Shown piece by piece: positions 21,609 through 33,635 of a stretch of 64,000 nucleotides of DNA; within the stretch, counting starts at the first letter, position 1, and the number at the start of each line of letters is the position of its first letter. Source of the stretch: Dipteris shenzhenensis (lineage: Eukaryota > Polypodiophyta > Polypodiopsida > Gleicheniales); NCBI GenBank assembly GCA_047967505.1, contig CM106539.1; one strand, written 5' to 3'. A program made the translations under genes and the position numbers. The notes under the pieces are model-generated. The model made no database searches. It was not told where the DNA came from and worked only from the letters and a program-made list of their open reading frames with translations.

Positions 21609-22167
21609 GTGCCTAAATCATGTTCGTGCTTGATACATGTGCTATCCAAGCTAGCCGAGCATAGATTCACATCTCTATGTTGGGCAAAGTCATCCCAATC
21701 CACATCTACTCCATGAGTAGATGCAGTGAATGCCCGTGCCAACACTATACCAACTTCATTGTTTGTGATTGTTTTCGAATTGTAAATCCTATGGTAAATC
21801 TTCATAAAATCGTTCAGCAATGATTTCTTAAGCTGACCTATATGAAAGCCATGCTAGCTCTCTTTTTTGTTTTTGTCCCCATATTTCTCAGATCCCCAGG
21901 TGTCCAACTCCAATGATATGAGTCTAGCTTCGCTCTCAGGAAAAATCTCCATCCAAGACTGACTCCAGTTGGAATTGCAATTGGTTTGCTATCCTTAGTC
22001 TTTGGCTTCTCTTTGGTTGGAGTCAGAATACAAGCCGCTTTGTTGTCCGTAGCCTTTGCCTTCTCTTTGGTTGCAAACTTCCTAGATAGTGTGTTTCTTC
22101 TTGGAGAAAGGAAATCGGGCTTCTTGGAGGCAGGAGATGTGATGCCTTTGGGCTTCTTTGGAGACAT
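21609..22167 (-). pseudogene. Gene 1 N-terminal region
   Basis: An ATG at 22167 opens a basic Lys/Ser/Pro-rich segment (MSPKKPKGITSPASKKPDFL ... TKEKAKATDNKA), possibly a nuclear-type tail, then SLGWRFFLRAKLDSYHWSWT. The frame stops at 21838 but resumes one base over as GQLKKSLLNDFMKIYHRIYN. It continues NNEVGIVLARAFTASTHGVD and VDWDDFAQHRDVNL to the insertion. Gene 2 has the corresponding FWAKFYTLFTSEQV and GLVDWASFSE. The unit therefore looks like a conserved domain of unknown function near the N-terminus. The start is chosen because it is the first ATG and matches the basic N-terminus of gene 2. Confidence 0.6.
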
Positions 22168-22243
22168 GGTGGTCTTTAGCTACTATAAAGAGAGTAACAT
22201 TTTAGTACTAGGACTCACACTAAGATGAAATGGAGTAAAATAG

Positions 22244-22244
<1 letters not shown>

Positions 22245-22277
<33 letters not shown>

Positions 22278-22428
22278 AACAACAAAAGCAGAAAGTTTGC
22301 ATGTCAATAGAAGGAATGGCAAAAGACAATTGCATGCAGGTCTGAATATTGAATTATGGGGGGAATGCATTTAGAGAATGGAGGAAAAGCAAAGAATGAA
22401 TAGAGAATGGTGGAAAAGAGAAGAATGA

Positions 22429-22490
<62 letters not shown>
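22245..22490. repeat. Two (GA)n microsatellites
   Basis: GA tracts at about 22245-22277 and 22431-22490 lie just upstream of the gene 1 start on its promoter side. The Arg/Glu open frames over them are artefacts. The stretch 22491-22939 shows no gene. Confidence 0.9.
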
Positions 22491-22491
<1 letters not shown>

Positions 22492-22939
22492 ATCCTGCCA
22501 GAAAATTCGAGGTGGAAATCAAAAGTTTAGAAGTTCGAAAGTGGAAGCTGGAAATCAAAAGTTTGAAAGTGGAAGTGATAGAGTGCAAGTTCAAAATTGA
22601 AACACCTGAGAGGAGAGGCAGTGCATGAAAATGTGTGTATGAGCATGAGAGCGTACGTGAGAATATCTTGTGCATGAGAATCTGTAATCAATAAATATAT
22701 TACTGCACATTGATTCGAGAATTCTCTCCATATTGCACACTACTTGGTACTACCACATTCTTGCTAATAGTACATACACCATAGCATGCTGGTCCTCTTT
22801 TTTTGAATCACTTAAATTTGATTCAAGATGTGTAAGCAAAGGAGCATCATGCAAGGGATCTCAGAGATTTGTATGTACCCACTTTGGCATATCACCATCA
22901 CTGCACACTTTTACATTGTCCAACACTCTACCATTTGCA

Positions 22940-23085
22940 TGTTGGGATAAAGGGCAGTGTGCCCACCCACTTGTACAGTGCCCATGTATACTCATATATA
23001 TATGAAAGAGGAATAAGCTGGAGTAGCTTTTGCTCCACCACTTTTGGTGTCTCCTATCCCTTTGTGTGTGCTCTCCTCTCCGACA
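22940..23085 (+). repeat. 5' LTR of element III
   Basis: 146 bp, TGTTGGGATAAAGG...TCCGACA, with a TATA-like 'catatatatatgaaag' near its middle. It differs from the 3' copy at positions 8 and 81 (approximately) and at two bases near the end. Confidence 0.95.
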
Positions 23086-23087
23086 AC

Positions 23088-23100
23088 TGGTATCAGAGCC
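23088..23100 (+). promoter_or_regulatory. Primer-binding site, tRNA-Met type, element III
   Basis: TGGTATCAGAGCC two bases after the 5' LTR, complementary to the 3' end of plant initiator tRNA-Met, as in most plant copia elements. Confidence 0.92.
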
Positions 23101-25102
23101 CACGGCATTCGATCTACGAGGAGCTCGGTGAGAGGAGAACTCCTAAACCATGAATCTTTTGCAGCTTCTGACAGAATCAACAAGACTCGTCTACTTCGTC
23201 AGTGACGTTGGAGCTCTCTGAGCGTGGCTCTATTCGACCGTTTCCATGGTCGCATTTAGACAGTAGCAGGCAACAAGTTCCAGCAACACAGAACTGACAG
23301 AAGTGGGAGCTGTGAGAGCAGGACCGTGCGGTGGGGAGCGTGGATCATCGACTCGAATTGAGCGTCTGAGCGGCTGTGGAATTGAGCGACGACTCGACGA
23401 CCATCTTCTTGGGCTTTGGAGTAGTGGATCGTGGATCATCGTGGACGCTACTGGAGTGCTCACTCTGCTGCGCTTCTGTCATCGTCTTCTGTCATCGTGC
23501 AGCGGTGCTACTCTGTCGGTCGTCCTGCTGCAAGTCCTTCCAAGTTCCAAGGTCCTTCCGTGCTACAAGACAGTGCAAGTCCTTCCAAGGAACATGTCAT
23601 TTCTAGTGGGCAAGCTTGTGAGCACTCAGAGTGAACTATGGATGCGCTTGGATGCCGAGCAGATTGCCATTGATGCTGTGAAGAATGGACATTAGCTGTG
23701 GATAGGCTGATTTGAGGCTGTTGCTTGGACACTTTACGGGACTGGTCATATGCCATTTTGCAGTCTTGCACAAGGAGCTTTCGATCTGTACATCACTTTG
23801 GCAGTGGCATTGACACATGCTTTGACAGTGGTACATGCCTGGTTGAGATGCATTGACAGTTCGTTGGATGCATGGTTGTTTGCCTATGTTGGATACATAT
23901 GGTGGTACGGTGATGTATTGAGATCCGTCAGATTAGCATCATTTGGAGCACATTTCGGGGCTGTTTTGCCAGTGCTTTTGGGCTATTTTATTGTTGATCT
24001 GTGAGCATTCTTGGGGCTGATTTGTTGGGCATTGTACTTGCCATTTTGCTGGTTTTGCAGTTGACATACGGGGTGATCTACTGGATGTATTTTGACCATT
24101 TTTTGGGGCTGTTTTTTGCCGGAGCAGATGAGGGCTGTAAAGGGTAGCAAACATTCAAGGAAGCTGCTGTTGCTGTTTTTATGGCAAAATAGTCATTTTC
24201 AGGACTGAATATCTCTCTCCTGGTGCGGAATTGCACTTTGTGCCAAACTGGAAAGTTGTAGTTCATAGAATATACTACAACTTTGCTTTTAAAAGCAAGT
24301 TGATCCGATATAAGCTGCAGGAGTTACAGCCTCTGCAAAATCACAAAAAGTTGCAGTCTACTGTCTATTTGTAACCAATGTGCAGGAAGCTGTTTTTCAG
24401 GTGAGAATATCTAAGAATCCAGAAGGATTTGGCTCTTGAGGTCAACTGACAAGTTGTATATATTTCTACCAGCTACAACTTTTCTGTTTACAGCTTTGGC
24501 ATCTGGTCTTTCAGTGAAAAGATATCGCTGTTCAAAAACAGGGACAACGTGTTATTTTGCCCAAAGTGGCTGTGAGGAATTGTTGTAGGAATTTCTCTTG
24601 CACAACAGTGAATTGGGAACTCACAGTAAATTACAGAAAGTGATTGGGATCTCACTTCAGTCCAAGGGCATTATTGGCATTTAGGCAAGTCACTTTGGCA
24701 CATTTGGCAAGTGGTGAATGCTTGATTTTGTTGCCAAAGGATTGCACACTCTTGGTGATGCATTGGTGATGCAGTAAATGCCACTTCGATGCATTATGGA
24801 TTTGCATTGGTGGATGCCGCACTGATGTTTATGGATAGTTGAGCTGGGCTCCTATTGCCATTGGTTGAGCAGGCATTGCTCATTTGGTTCAGTGCATTTC
24901 TTACTTCAATTGCCAGGCATTGGAAGGTTACTGGGCTGCATATATTCTTGTTTATGCCTCTTTATGGCTGAGTGCTTTTGAGCATTGGATCAGCCAATTT
25001 ATTTGGAGACCGGATTGGTCTGGACAACACTATATTTTTTGGTCATTTGGGTTGCCTATTGCACTATACTGCTCTTTGGTTGTGACCTATTGTGCCACAG
25101 AT
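23101..25102 (+). other. Long non-coding leader of element III
   Basis: Two kilobases between the primer-binding site and gag contain no conserved coding block. The sequence is T/G-rich with many 'gcattgg/ttggcatt' words. The open frames (for example 23303-23695) have no recognisable content. Long leaders are known in some plant LTR elements. Confidence 0.6.
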
Positions 25103-28100
25103 ATGGCATCTACAGCTGGTAGTGCCCTCTTTGATATTGAGAGGTTGGATGGATCAAACTTTCAGTATTGGAAAGAGCAGATTTATGATGTGTTAGTGCA
25201 GAAAAGGCAGCATAAGCCCATTCAATGCAAAGGTGTCAAGCCTAATAGCATTAAACAGAGTGATTGGGATGACATGGATGAGCAAGCATGCTCTATCATT
25301 CAGTCATCACTCTCGAATTCAGTCTACTTGTAGGTACAGGATGGTGTACAGGGTGTAGACTACCATGCATATGAATTTTATACTCGTATATGCCGGATGT
25401 ATGACCATGATAGTGTTATGTTACAGCATGATGGGCTGAAATGTCCTGATGGGCTGAAATATAGCCTTGATATGCACTCCAAAGGTCGATCAATTGGTAG
25501 ATGGCAAGTCATGTTCAAGGGGGAATTCCAGGAGCAAGTCTAGCTCTCGGACTTGTGTTAGATGTTTCTATTGTGGAAAGTATGGCCACATGAAAAAGTA
25601 TTGCTGGAAATGGTTGAGAAATTACAAGAAGAAGAGCAAGGTTAAGAATGACATGAAGAAGGAGAAGAAGCATGTTGAGCTTCAAGGCGTGGATGCCAAG
25701 GTTTCCACTGACAGTAGCAGTGATGAAGGCATTCTCTTGTCTATGTCTGACACCTCCTTCTTGGCCACTGATGTACCCATTCTCAGCGATTGGATGTTAG
25801 ATCCATGTGCTTCATGTCATATGACCCCTCATAGGTCATGGTTCAGTGCATATCAGGAATGCATTGTGGAGAGTGGTTTGATTGGCATTGATCACTCTAT
25901 GGATGTCTATGGTTATGGGGAAATCCACCTTGTTATGCCTAGTGGCTCTATTCTTGTTCTACAGAGGGTTAGACATATACCAGGACTTGCTACGAGCAAG
26001 ATCAGTACTGGACAGTTGGTTGAGGCAGGTTATCATGTCACTTTGGGTGATCATGCATGGAAGATTGCTAGAGGCAATCTGGTTATGGCTAGGGGATCAC
26101 GGGTTGGATTCTCTTATGCATTGCATGTATCAGGTGTCCAGGATAAGATGCTTATGATTAGTAAGCAGCCATCAGCTAGTTTATGGTATGCCAGACTTGG
26201 ACATATGTCTACTGCAGGTATGGAAGCACTTACAACATTGAGATACATTCCTCTTATGGATGTCTCTCAAATTTTATGTCATGATTGTGATGATGGTCAG
26301 CAGTCAGGATCCTCCTTTGTGAGGAAGACAGTTAGTGAGAGGTATCTTGAGCCATTGCAGTTGGTTCATAGTGCAGTTTGTGGGCCTATGCCTACCATTT
26401 CACTGGGTGGTGCCTCTTACTTTGTGACATTTATTGATGCTGCTACAAAGTACATATGGGTATATCCGATACGGCAGAAGCATGATGTATATGATACATT
26501 TCAGCGCTTCTTGGGAATGCTGAAAATCAGTCAGGAAAGAAGCTATTGAGCTTGATGACTGATGGTGATGCAGAGTTACCTCTCCTAGATTTCAGCATCT
26601 ATGTGATACACTTGGTATCAGGAGGGTGTTGACCACTCCTCATCTTTCTGCTCACGATGCCTTGGCAGAAGGCATAAATCGGATTCTATTGGATAGGATT
26701 GGTAGCATGCTACGGTATGCAAGTCTTACCGAATGCTATTGGGCTTAGGCATGTAAGACAGTTGCATACTTGCTTAACAGGTCACCCAGGAGAATCTTTG
26801 AATGGTAGAGTGCCATTTGACTTCTTGACAGGCAAGGCACCATGTTATGAGCATTTACGTGTGTTTGGCTGCGAGGCTTATGTTCATGGTTCCCGATCGA
26901 GGAGGTGCATCTTCCTTGGATATAGTGAGTCCAGTAAGGACTACAGGTTATGGGATTCTTCAACTAGAGAGTTGATACGCAGCCATAATGTCTATTTCAG
27001 AGAGGATGCTATGTTTGGACAGCCCAAGACTGTGGATAGCAGGAGAGTGGTGTTCCAGGAGGGTGTAAGTGCACTGATACCTCCGAATTCTTTGCAGGGG
27101 CAGCCCATATCCCTTGGAGTGGGAGGTTTTTCCCACGGTGAGCAGGTTATAAAGTTAGGATAGCCACGATTACTTTTTGATTTTGGTCAGAGACAATTAG
27201 ATGTCTCGAGTATTCCACAGGTTTATACTCCTATGGAGATTGTTGATGCATCTTCTATGGACAGTTACAGTTTACTCCCAAGATGCGGAGTGCCTCTTGC
27301 AGATGAGGATGAGGCTATGCATTGTGAGGAGGATACCTTGGCTAATGATGCCCGGTATGATCCATTGGCTGGTTATGCCAGGACAGATGTGGTTTCTGTA
27401 GTTATTGACTCGGGTCATATTGTGCATGGGCAGGAATCATTGATATGTTTGCTTCGTAAGTGCCTTCATGGCCAGAAGCAATCCCCTCGAGCTTGGCTTC
27501 ATAGGTTTGATACTGTTATGAGAGCTCAAGATGTGATGCGCAGTGAGACAGGTTATGGTCTCAGTATTCAGGAGGTTGCTATCCTTCTGAGGTTACTTGC
27601 CATATGGTTCCTTATGGACAGGGATGCTTTGCAGTGGGTGCTGCATGGTCTTGATGATGTTTGTCAGATACTTGGTTGTTTCAGTATGGAGAGGGGGAAG
27701 TTATTGAGTACTCCATTGCTCGTATTGGCTCCATACTTGAAACACAACAGTTTTGACGATCACAGATTAGTTGAGCAGCAAGTTATGGTTGATATGGCAG
27801 CCATAGTACTTCATGCATCCATGACTGTGTTGAGACTTGGTTCTCACATGTTTGCCATTGGGGCTACACTTCCAGTTCTTGCTTCCGTTGCAGTGGGAGT
27901 TGGTAGCATGATTATGGTAGATTTTGGCAGTAGGGAAGCAGTTGTGGACATCAGGTCCTTATGCTTCCAGGAGCAGCATGCAGCTGATGCAGGTTGGGTA
28001 GACCAGCAGAGGTCTATTGTAGGTTATGTGCTTATGGTCACAGGTGGTACAGAGATATTTTCTCTGCACAGTGACAGTTTGGGTGCTATGGACTTAGCAC

Positions 28101-28267
28101 AAGAGCACGTGGTGGTGAGAGTTCACTCTCCCAGTGAGATCTGGCATGAGATCTTGGTTGACAGGCATCTACAGCTTGTCATTTTCTATCCTGCAAACCT
28201 GATGTCTGCTAGCAGCTTATCCTCTATGCACTTTGCACATTGTAAAGTGCCGATGGGCATAGGATGA
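25103..28267 (+). pseudogene. Copia gag-pol of element III, with reverse transcriptase largely lost
   Basis: Gag starts at ATG 25103 (MASTAGSALFDIERLDGSNF QYWKEQ) and is interrupted by TAG at about 25331. A zinc knuckle CFYCGKYGHMKKYCWKW lies at about 25567. The protease site reads DPCASCHMT, against the usual DSGASxHM. GAG-pre-integrase LWYARLGHMSTAGMEAL and the integrase start (YFVTFIDAATKYIWVYPIRQ) follow. A frame break after 26549 loses part of the core, and the integrase C-terminus resumes (HLRVFGCEAYVHGSRSRRCI). The RT region keeps only LLRKCLHGQKQSPRAW and SMERGKLLSTPLL; no YVDD box is present. RNase H is partial (HSDSLGAMDLAQEH), ending in PMGIG as in element I. It looks non-autonomous. 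Confidence 0.9.
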
Positions 28268-28356
28268 TGGTCAGGTCCTCTTGTTTTTCAGCCTATGGCT
28301 GATTGTATAATGTGTACTATACTCCCTTAAAGGCACACTGCCTTTAAGTGGGAGGT

Positions 28357-28502
28357 TGTTGGGGTAAAGGGCAGTGTGCCCACCCACTTGTACAGTGCCC
28401 ATGTATACTCATATATATATGAAAGAGGAATAAGCTAGAGTAGCTTTTGCTCCACCACTTTTGGTGTCTCCTATCCCTTTGTGTGTGCTCTCCTCTCCCG
28501 CA
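28357..28502 (+). repeat. 3' LTR of element III
   Basis: 146 bp, TGTTGGGGTAAAGG...TCCCGCA, followed by the target duplication TTGCA. Confidence 0.95.
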
Positions 28503-28566
28503 TTGCATAGAGGTATACATGTTGCTCTGATTCCTTTGATGTCAAGTGGTTCCTTGTGATAGAATA

Positions 28567-28750
28567 CACAACAAGACAAAGCAACTATAGATGTGCTTGA
28601 TAGACATGCAAAATAGAGGACACTGCTAGAATAGTGAAAATACGAGCACGCCTAATAGCACGTCTATTAGTGCATCTATTTGTGCGTCTATTAGCGCACC
28701 TATTAGTGCATCTGCACTACGAATTAGATGTGGATTTAGATGTAGATTTA
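28567..28750. repeat. C1 left terminus and subterminal repeats
   Basis: After the terminal CACAACAAGACAAAGCA there are repeated words such as 'gcacgtctattagtgcatctattt' in both orientations, to about 28750. Such arrays are the usual binding sites for the element's own DNA-binding protein in En/Spm elements. The same kind of array is at 42164-42399 and 63387-63660. Confidence 0.8.
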
Positions 28751-28970
28751 GATGCAAAACAAAGAATACAGGAAGCGAGATTTTGGTGCAAGCTAATAAA
28801 TGTACATCACTACTTTTATAGACATTGCCCATGATTACCAAAGCACATAATTTTAATAAAAATATCAATGCTTTTTGGCAAACCCACATATACAAAAATT
28901 AAGTGAGGTGAGGAGAATGAGACAATATGTAAGATAGTTTTGGCAATAGGGTGGCAATATTAATGATGGG

Positions 28971-29315
28971 CTATGGTTCAATCTCATCCTCAATGAGATC
29001 AACCCTTGCCAAATTATCTACTTCAAAATACAAACCAGTGTTGAGATCTACAAATACATTCAGCCCACTACTACTTGTGCTACTCATGTGCTCATCGAAA
29101 TCAGCATCACTAATGGTAGGCTCGTCCTCATAGGTAATGGCCTCAATATCTGTATCTCCTATCTCATGATCATCCTCCTCTCTTGTATCATGGTCATCAT
29201 CACCTCCATGGCCATGATAATCCTCCATACACTCCATATTAATAAATGTGCCATACATCACTTTGGAACGTGGTGTAATAGGTATGCCATGCCACCACAT
29301 ATTATTATCCACCAT
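28971..29315 (-). pseudogene. C-terminal part of the C1 tnp2-type protein
   Basis: The 114-residue frame reads NMWWHGIPITPRSKVMYGTF, then an Asp/Glu/His-rich tail (GHGGDDDHDTREEDDHEIGD). It parallels the frame at 29818-30249 in C2 (DPRWWYVIQVAPRSKQIFED, then an acidic tail): W-W-x2-I-x3-PRSK followed by acid repeats. Proteins of tnp2 elements often end with such a 'W..V....PR' segment. The rest of the C1 gene is missing because C2 and other DNA inserted upstream of it. Confidence 0.6.
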
Positions 29316-29509
29316 TGGTTGATAGACAACCTAATTCAAGCACAAATACAATCATGTTATTTTCCTTGCATCGAAGGTATGAAATATTTAAAAGTGAGTA
29401 TTTTTATATGTGTATACAACATTACTACACATGGATCCTATTGAGATGCTTAAGTACCGATGTTTAGCATGCACAGGGTGCTAATCATCGGTATTGGAAG
29501 TAGGGTTCG

Positions 29510-29640
29510 TTAAGGGTCGCTATATAGCGACTTTAGTAAAACATCGCTATATAGCGACGTTTGCCTAAAGTCACTATATAGCAACTTTTATCAGATTGGT
29601 AATGGTCGTTATATAGTGACACTAAGATAGTTTTTTATAG
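29510..29640. repeat. C2 left subterminal repeats (tatatagcgac type)
   Basis: At least four units, in both orientations: gtcgctatatagcgac (palindromic, 29516), tcgctatatagcgacg, tcactatatagcaac and cgttatatagtgac. They match units at 33636-33785 and 37930-38060. Confidence 0.85.
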
Positions 29641-29817
29641 TGATGTTTTACAAAGAGTTGTTTTTTCCATACTGACCTTAAAAGATAGTTTTTTCCAATG
29701 ACAATTTTTTTAAAATTTGCACACATGTTTGATCTTTTGAGATAATAAAAGTATGAGAGCATGTACATCAAGCCTTTGAAGCTCATATATTCATGTCCAA
29801 GTTTGAGATGAAAAAAA

Positions 29818-30249
29818 TCAATGAAGAGGATTTACATCAACAGTTTCATTTACATTATGAGCCAAGTCTAATGTGCCAAACAAGTCTATCTCTAACTCTA
29901 TACTGAGTTGATCTCCTATATCATCATCGTACTCTAGCATCGTACATTCACCTAAGAGTACTTGATCATCTTCTTCAAAAAAGTATGGTGATTCTTGATG
30001 ATCGTCATCTTCTTCCTCAAGATCATGATCTCCATCTTCCTCTCGTACGATGTCATTATGCACATCTTCCTCTTGGCTCATATTGTGATCTTCATCTTCT
30101 TCGCTAAATTCATATGGATCAATTGGATCAGGAATTGGTAGTGGCATCTCCATATCCACATCTCTATCTTCAAAAATTTGCTTACTTCGTGGTGCAACTT
30201 GGATCACATACCACCATCTTGGATCAGAATGATTCGGATGAAAAACCAC
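29818..30249 (-). pseudogene. C2 tnp2-type protein, C-terminal exon
   Basis: The frame of 143 residues begins within an exon: NHSDPRWWYVIQVAPRSKQI, then a long Asp/Glu-rich tail (EEDEDHNMSQEEDVHNDIVR; ends NVNETVDVNPLH before TGA). It is homologous in layout to 28971-29315. It ends about 310 bases before the left subterminal repeats, as expected for the last exon. Confidence 0.65.
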
Positions 30250-31279
30250 CTATATTGAAGATGGGTGCCAAATGCCATCAATTATATAAATGAAATTATG
30301 CTTAAGTACATGTATCAATGGATCTTAAAAAATGAAAGCTTCGATTAATTAAATCATTAGTATGCACCTACTCACAGTGCTCAGGAAGAACAAAAGTATC
30401 ACTTTCATTGGTCCAAAGTTTGGTGGAGTCTATTGCAAAGAAACCGCTACTATCTTTTCTCACTGTCGCATGGGGACCGTTGTAAATAGTTCTAAGCCAT
30501 TTTACATTAAGAATGAAAATACTAAGTCATTTGAAATCAACTTCATAGATTTTGCGTATGGTTCCACAATAATCCAACTATGAGGAGAGAAGATTGGTAT
30601 CCGAAGCACTTTTTCGATTATCTTGTGTGAAGTTAGACATGACTCCACAATCATAAGTGACTCTCTTTGAATTTATGTGCTCCATGCAAAAATGTCATCC
30701 ATATGACCATAATGCACTGTACTTTTTGTACTGTAAAAGAGCATCATTAAAACAATGATGATGCATCTATTTTATAGCGTATATTGCCACAAATAATTAC
30801 TTAATTATGTCAAGAGGTAAGAAACTTACATGCATCATACATCCAGATGATAACTCTTGCTCGCCACCTTATTAACTATGTGCACAAGCAAGTGCACTTG
30901 AGTTGTCATGATGCTCGAGGGAAAGTGCTTCTCAAGCAAGCATATAGCTTCGATGGATTCCACCCTAGCCTTCTCGATGCTCGATATGGAGATCTCTTTT
31001 TGAGATATTCACCTATTTCACATGCCCATGTAAGATATATTCATAATCAGTCTACAGATTATTCAGCTTAAATTGAAGAAAATGCAATCAATGCAATTTG
31101 ATAGTAAGCATACCTCACAATACCATTGATCTTGAATATAGCATTTCTAACATCTTCTTGTAAGCACCCTTTTATTGTAATTGGAAGGATGAACTATCAA
31201 AGCAACACAGAAGTCATGTCAACAATATAACATAATCATAATTACGCTAATGCATCACGATTATCGGTACACTAATCCT

Positions 31280-33527
31280 ACAGCTTAGAATACCTGTAAG
31301 ACCTTGTGCAAATCATGGGACTTGAGCCCACTAAGCTTATTGTCCTTTGAAAATTCTCCTTTCAAGCAACACATGTACCCTGTGGGTGTTTGAAAAGAGG
31401 CAATGTCCACCTTGACTGCTACCTCCTCTTTCGTAGAGAGGATCCATGTTGCTTTCGAGAGGATAACTTTTCCCGAAACATGCACTTGGGGCCATGAACG
31501 AGACATCCTATTCATAGCACGCAGGCCTTCTCGCACTCCTCTCGAGTCTTTGGAACCAACCATGTGTGCCCAAATAGTAGCCCCCACATTCTTGAAGATA
31601 TGCATGGGATCCAAGAGATGATTGATTTGTAACTGACCCCAATAAGGAAGGTTGTGAAAGATCGATAGCCTCTTCATACCAAGAGGAGGTTCCTCTCCAT
31701 TCACCCTCCAAGCCTGAATCTAGTCACTTGCCTTCAAATATGATGGTGGTGGATCAAGTTACCTCCATGCACGAGATGGTCCAGTGGAAGGTATCGAGCA
31801 TGCACTTCATAAACATTTTTCCTCATATGTTTGGAGTATCATGCAAGCAATTTCAAACCCAGTCCACAAATAGGACAAGCATGGCACCCACTTGTAACAA
31901 GTCCTGCACGCGTGCATGAATGTATTAGTATAAGACATGCATGCGAAAGAGAGTCATAAAAGCATAATCCTATATTATACATGTAAAGACACAACCACGT
32001 ACCTGTGCACTCTCCATATCCTGGGTAGTCATGCATGGTCCACATCAAGATACCCCTGACCAAAATATCATTTGTATGTCTAATAGCTCTAGAAATATCA
32101 AAGATCCACACTCCTCTCCATAAGATCTATAACTCCTCTATCAAAGGTACCATGTACATGTCCATATTTTTGGCCTTGTACTTCCCTAGCACAAGTAGTG
32201 CAAGCATGAGGTGTCCCTTCTTTATTATTAGCCATGGTGGGATATTATAATTCACCAAGACTATGGGCCATGTTGACCAAGATGTCGAGCGTAACCCGAA
32301 AGGATTCACTCCGTTCATGGCGAGCCCAAGATGTAAGTTGTGTGGCTCCCTCGCAAAGTTCGGCCACTGATTGTCTATGTGCTTCCAAGCTGCACAATCT
32401 ACGGGAATCCTCAATGTGTCATCAGTGGACCGATGAGATGCATGCCATGTCATCAATTTTGCTATGGATTTGCATCAAAACATGTGCTGTATTCTTGCAA
32501 TGATGGGAAAGTGTCTCAAGACCTTTACCGGTATCTGCTCACCCTACAAGTCATCTCTATATCGTTGTTTCCCGCACTTTGGACAACTAGCCAAATATCC
32601 ATGCTCATGACCAAAGAGAATACAATCATTACGGCAAGTATGGATGGTATCATAATCCATACCCACAATTGTTAGCATCTTCTTCGCTTCATCTCTTCGT
32701 GCGGGCATGGTATTTGGTGTAGGTAACATCTTCTAGAGCAACCTATCACAATTCAAACATACATAGGCTTCGAATAATGATGATTCGGTACACTAATCCT
32801 ATAGCTTAGAGTCCCTGTAATATATTGAGCAAGGTTAGAATCTTACAACATACATAAAGTGGGGATACAAAGGCTTCGAATAATGATGATTCTCAAAACA
32901 AACAATATCCAAATAATGAGTCAAATTAATGCAGGAGCTAACCTCATTAAGGCTGAGACACTTGTATCCGACCACCCATACTTTACTTGTAGATTCAAGA
33001 TTGAGTGATAAGCATGTAGTTTGACATCCTAGCACCCTCGTACAACTGTGTTGATTGCAACTCTCGCATTTTGACCTCAGACTCTGACATCACGTGTACA
33101 TGTGATGTAGTGCCCCTAAAAATAGAATCCATCATGTCCACCATATCCTCATCATCATCCGGGAGACTATAGTATTGCTCAAAGTGTGAAGGTATATGCA
33201 CATCCTCGTCACCCTCCTCATCTTGTTTCAAGATTTCGTGTAAATATAAGATCGTGTCTCAAGGTTTCATGTCATAATGATATCTAATATTAACCATAAA
33301 CTCAAATAGCATTGACTTACCGATAATCCATCACCATGTGCAACACCAATGGTGGGTACTGGTTCGAGCTGCTCCCCATACATCCGCAAGTGGCGCATGA
33401 TAATATGACGTTGATATCGTACTTCTCACTTGCAATGAGTGCAATGACAATACAACCTCTCCGTAAGCCACTCTGTGCTCCCGGGCATTGGCGCATCATT
33501 TGATGAGCTTCCACTTGTCCCTTCCAT
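31280..33527 (-). pseudogene. C2 tnp2-type En/Spm transposase
   Basis: The likely start is ATG 33527 (MEGTSGSSSNDAPMPGSTEW, then a Cys/His segment CHCTHCK). This first exon ends at a donor at 33320. Next come an acidic exon (33231, EEGDEDVHIPSHFEQYYSLP; then LYEGARMSNYMLI), a block at 32729-32544 (NTMPARRDEAKKMLTIVGMD; HTCRNDCILF; CPKCGKQRYRDD), a block at 32456-32127 (RIPVDCAAWKHIDNQWPNFA; MNGVNPFG; NYNIPPWLIIKKGH) and a block at 31704-31285 (IFHNLPYWGQLQINHLLDPM; HIFKNV; GLKSHDLHKVLQV). These are hallmarks of the tnp2 transposase family (Transposase_21). Several stops and frame breaks exist between 32110 and 31710. It is inactive, but all main blocks are recognisable. Confidence 0.9.
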
Positions 33528-33635
33528 CTACACACTTCCAAAATCACAATATAGTTGCAAGGAAATCTATTAAGATCCAAAAAATAGCCACCCATGACTT
33601 CTTTTCTCTTTTCTAACAATAAGTGCCCTGAACCG

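Larger units (their letters stand above)
4655..22167 (-). pseudogene. Gene 1: split gene for a coiled-coil / RING-like / FCP1-like HAD protein
   Basis: This span is one minus-strand gene interrupted by a composite mobile element. In gene order: a basic N-terminal exon (22167-21609), the insertion (21608-8986), a coiled-coil exon (8985-8527), a RING-like exon (8430-8249), an intron with a simple-sequence array and a hairpin (8165-6831), acidic linker exons (about 6745-6431, 6302-6188, 6095-5620) and an FCP1-like exon (5449-4698). The frame runs on from the exon at 21609 into 8985 if the insertion and one copy of its target duplication are removed. Gene 2 at 60-63 kb has the same domain order, which supports treating the pieces as one gene. 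Stops, a linker deletion and loss of the 3' end to the gypsy junction make this copy a pseudogene. The function of the intact protein is unknown. Confidence 0.7.
22940..28502 (+). mobile_element. Complete-ended Ty1/copia element III with 146-bp LTRs
   Basis: The LTRs 22940-23085 and 28357-28502 are both 146 bp and differ at four positions. They are flanked by an exact 5-bp target duplication TTGCA (22935-22939 and 28503-28507). A primer-binding site TGGTATCAGAGCC lies at 23088-23100 and a purine tract (aagtgggaggt) at 28346-28356. There is a leader of 2 kb before gag. LTRs this short are unusual for an element with a coding interior. Confidence 0.95.
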
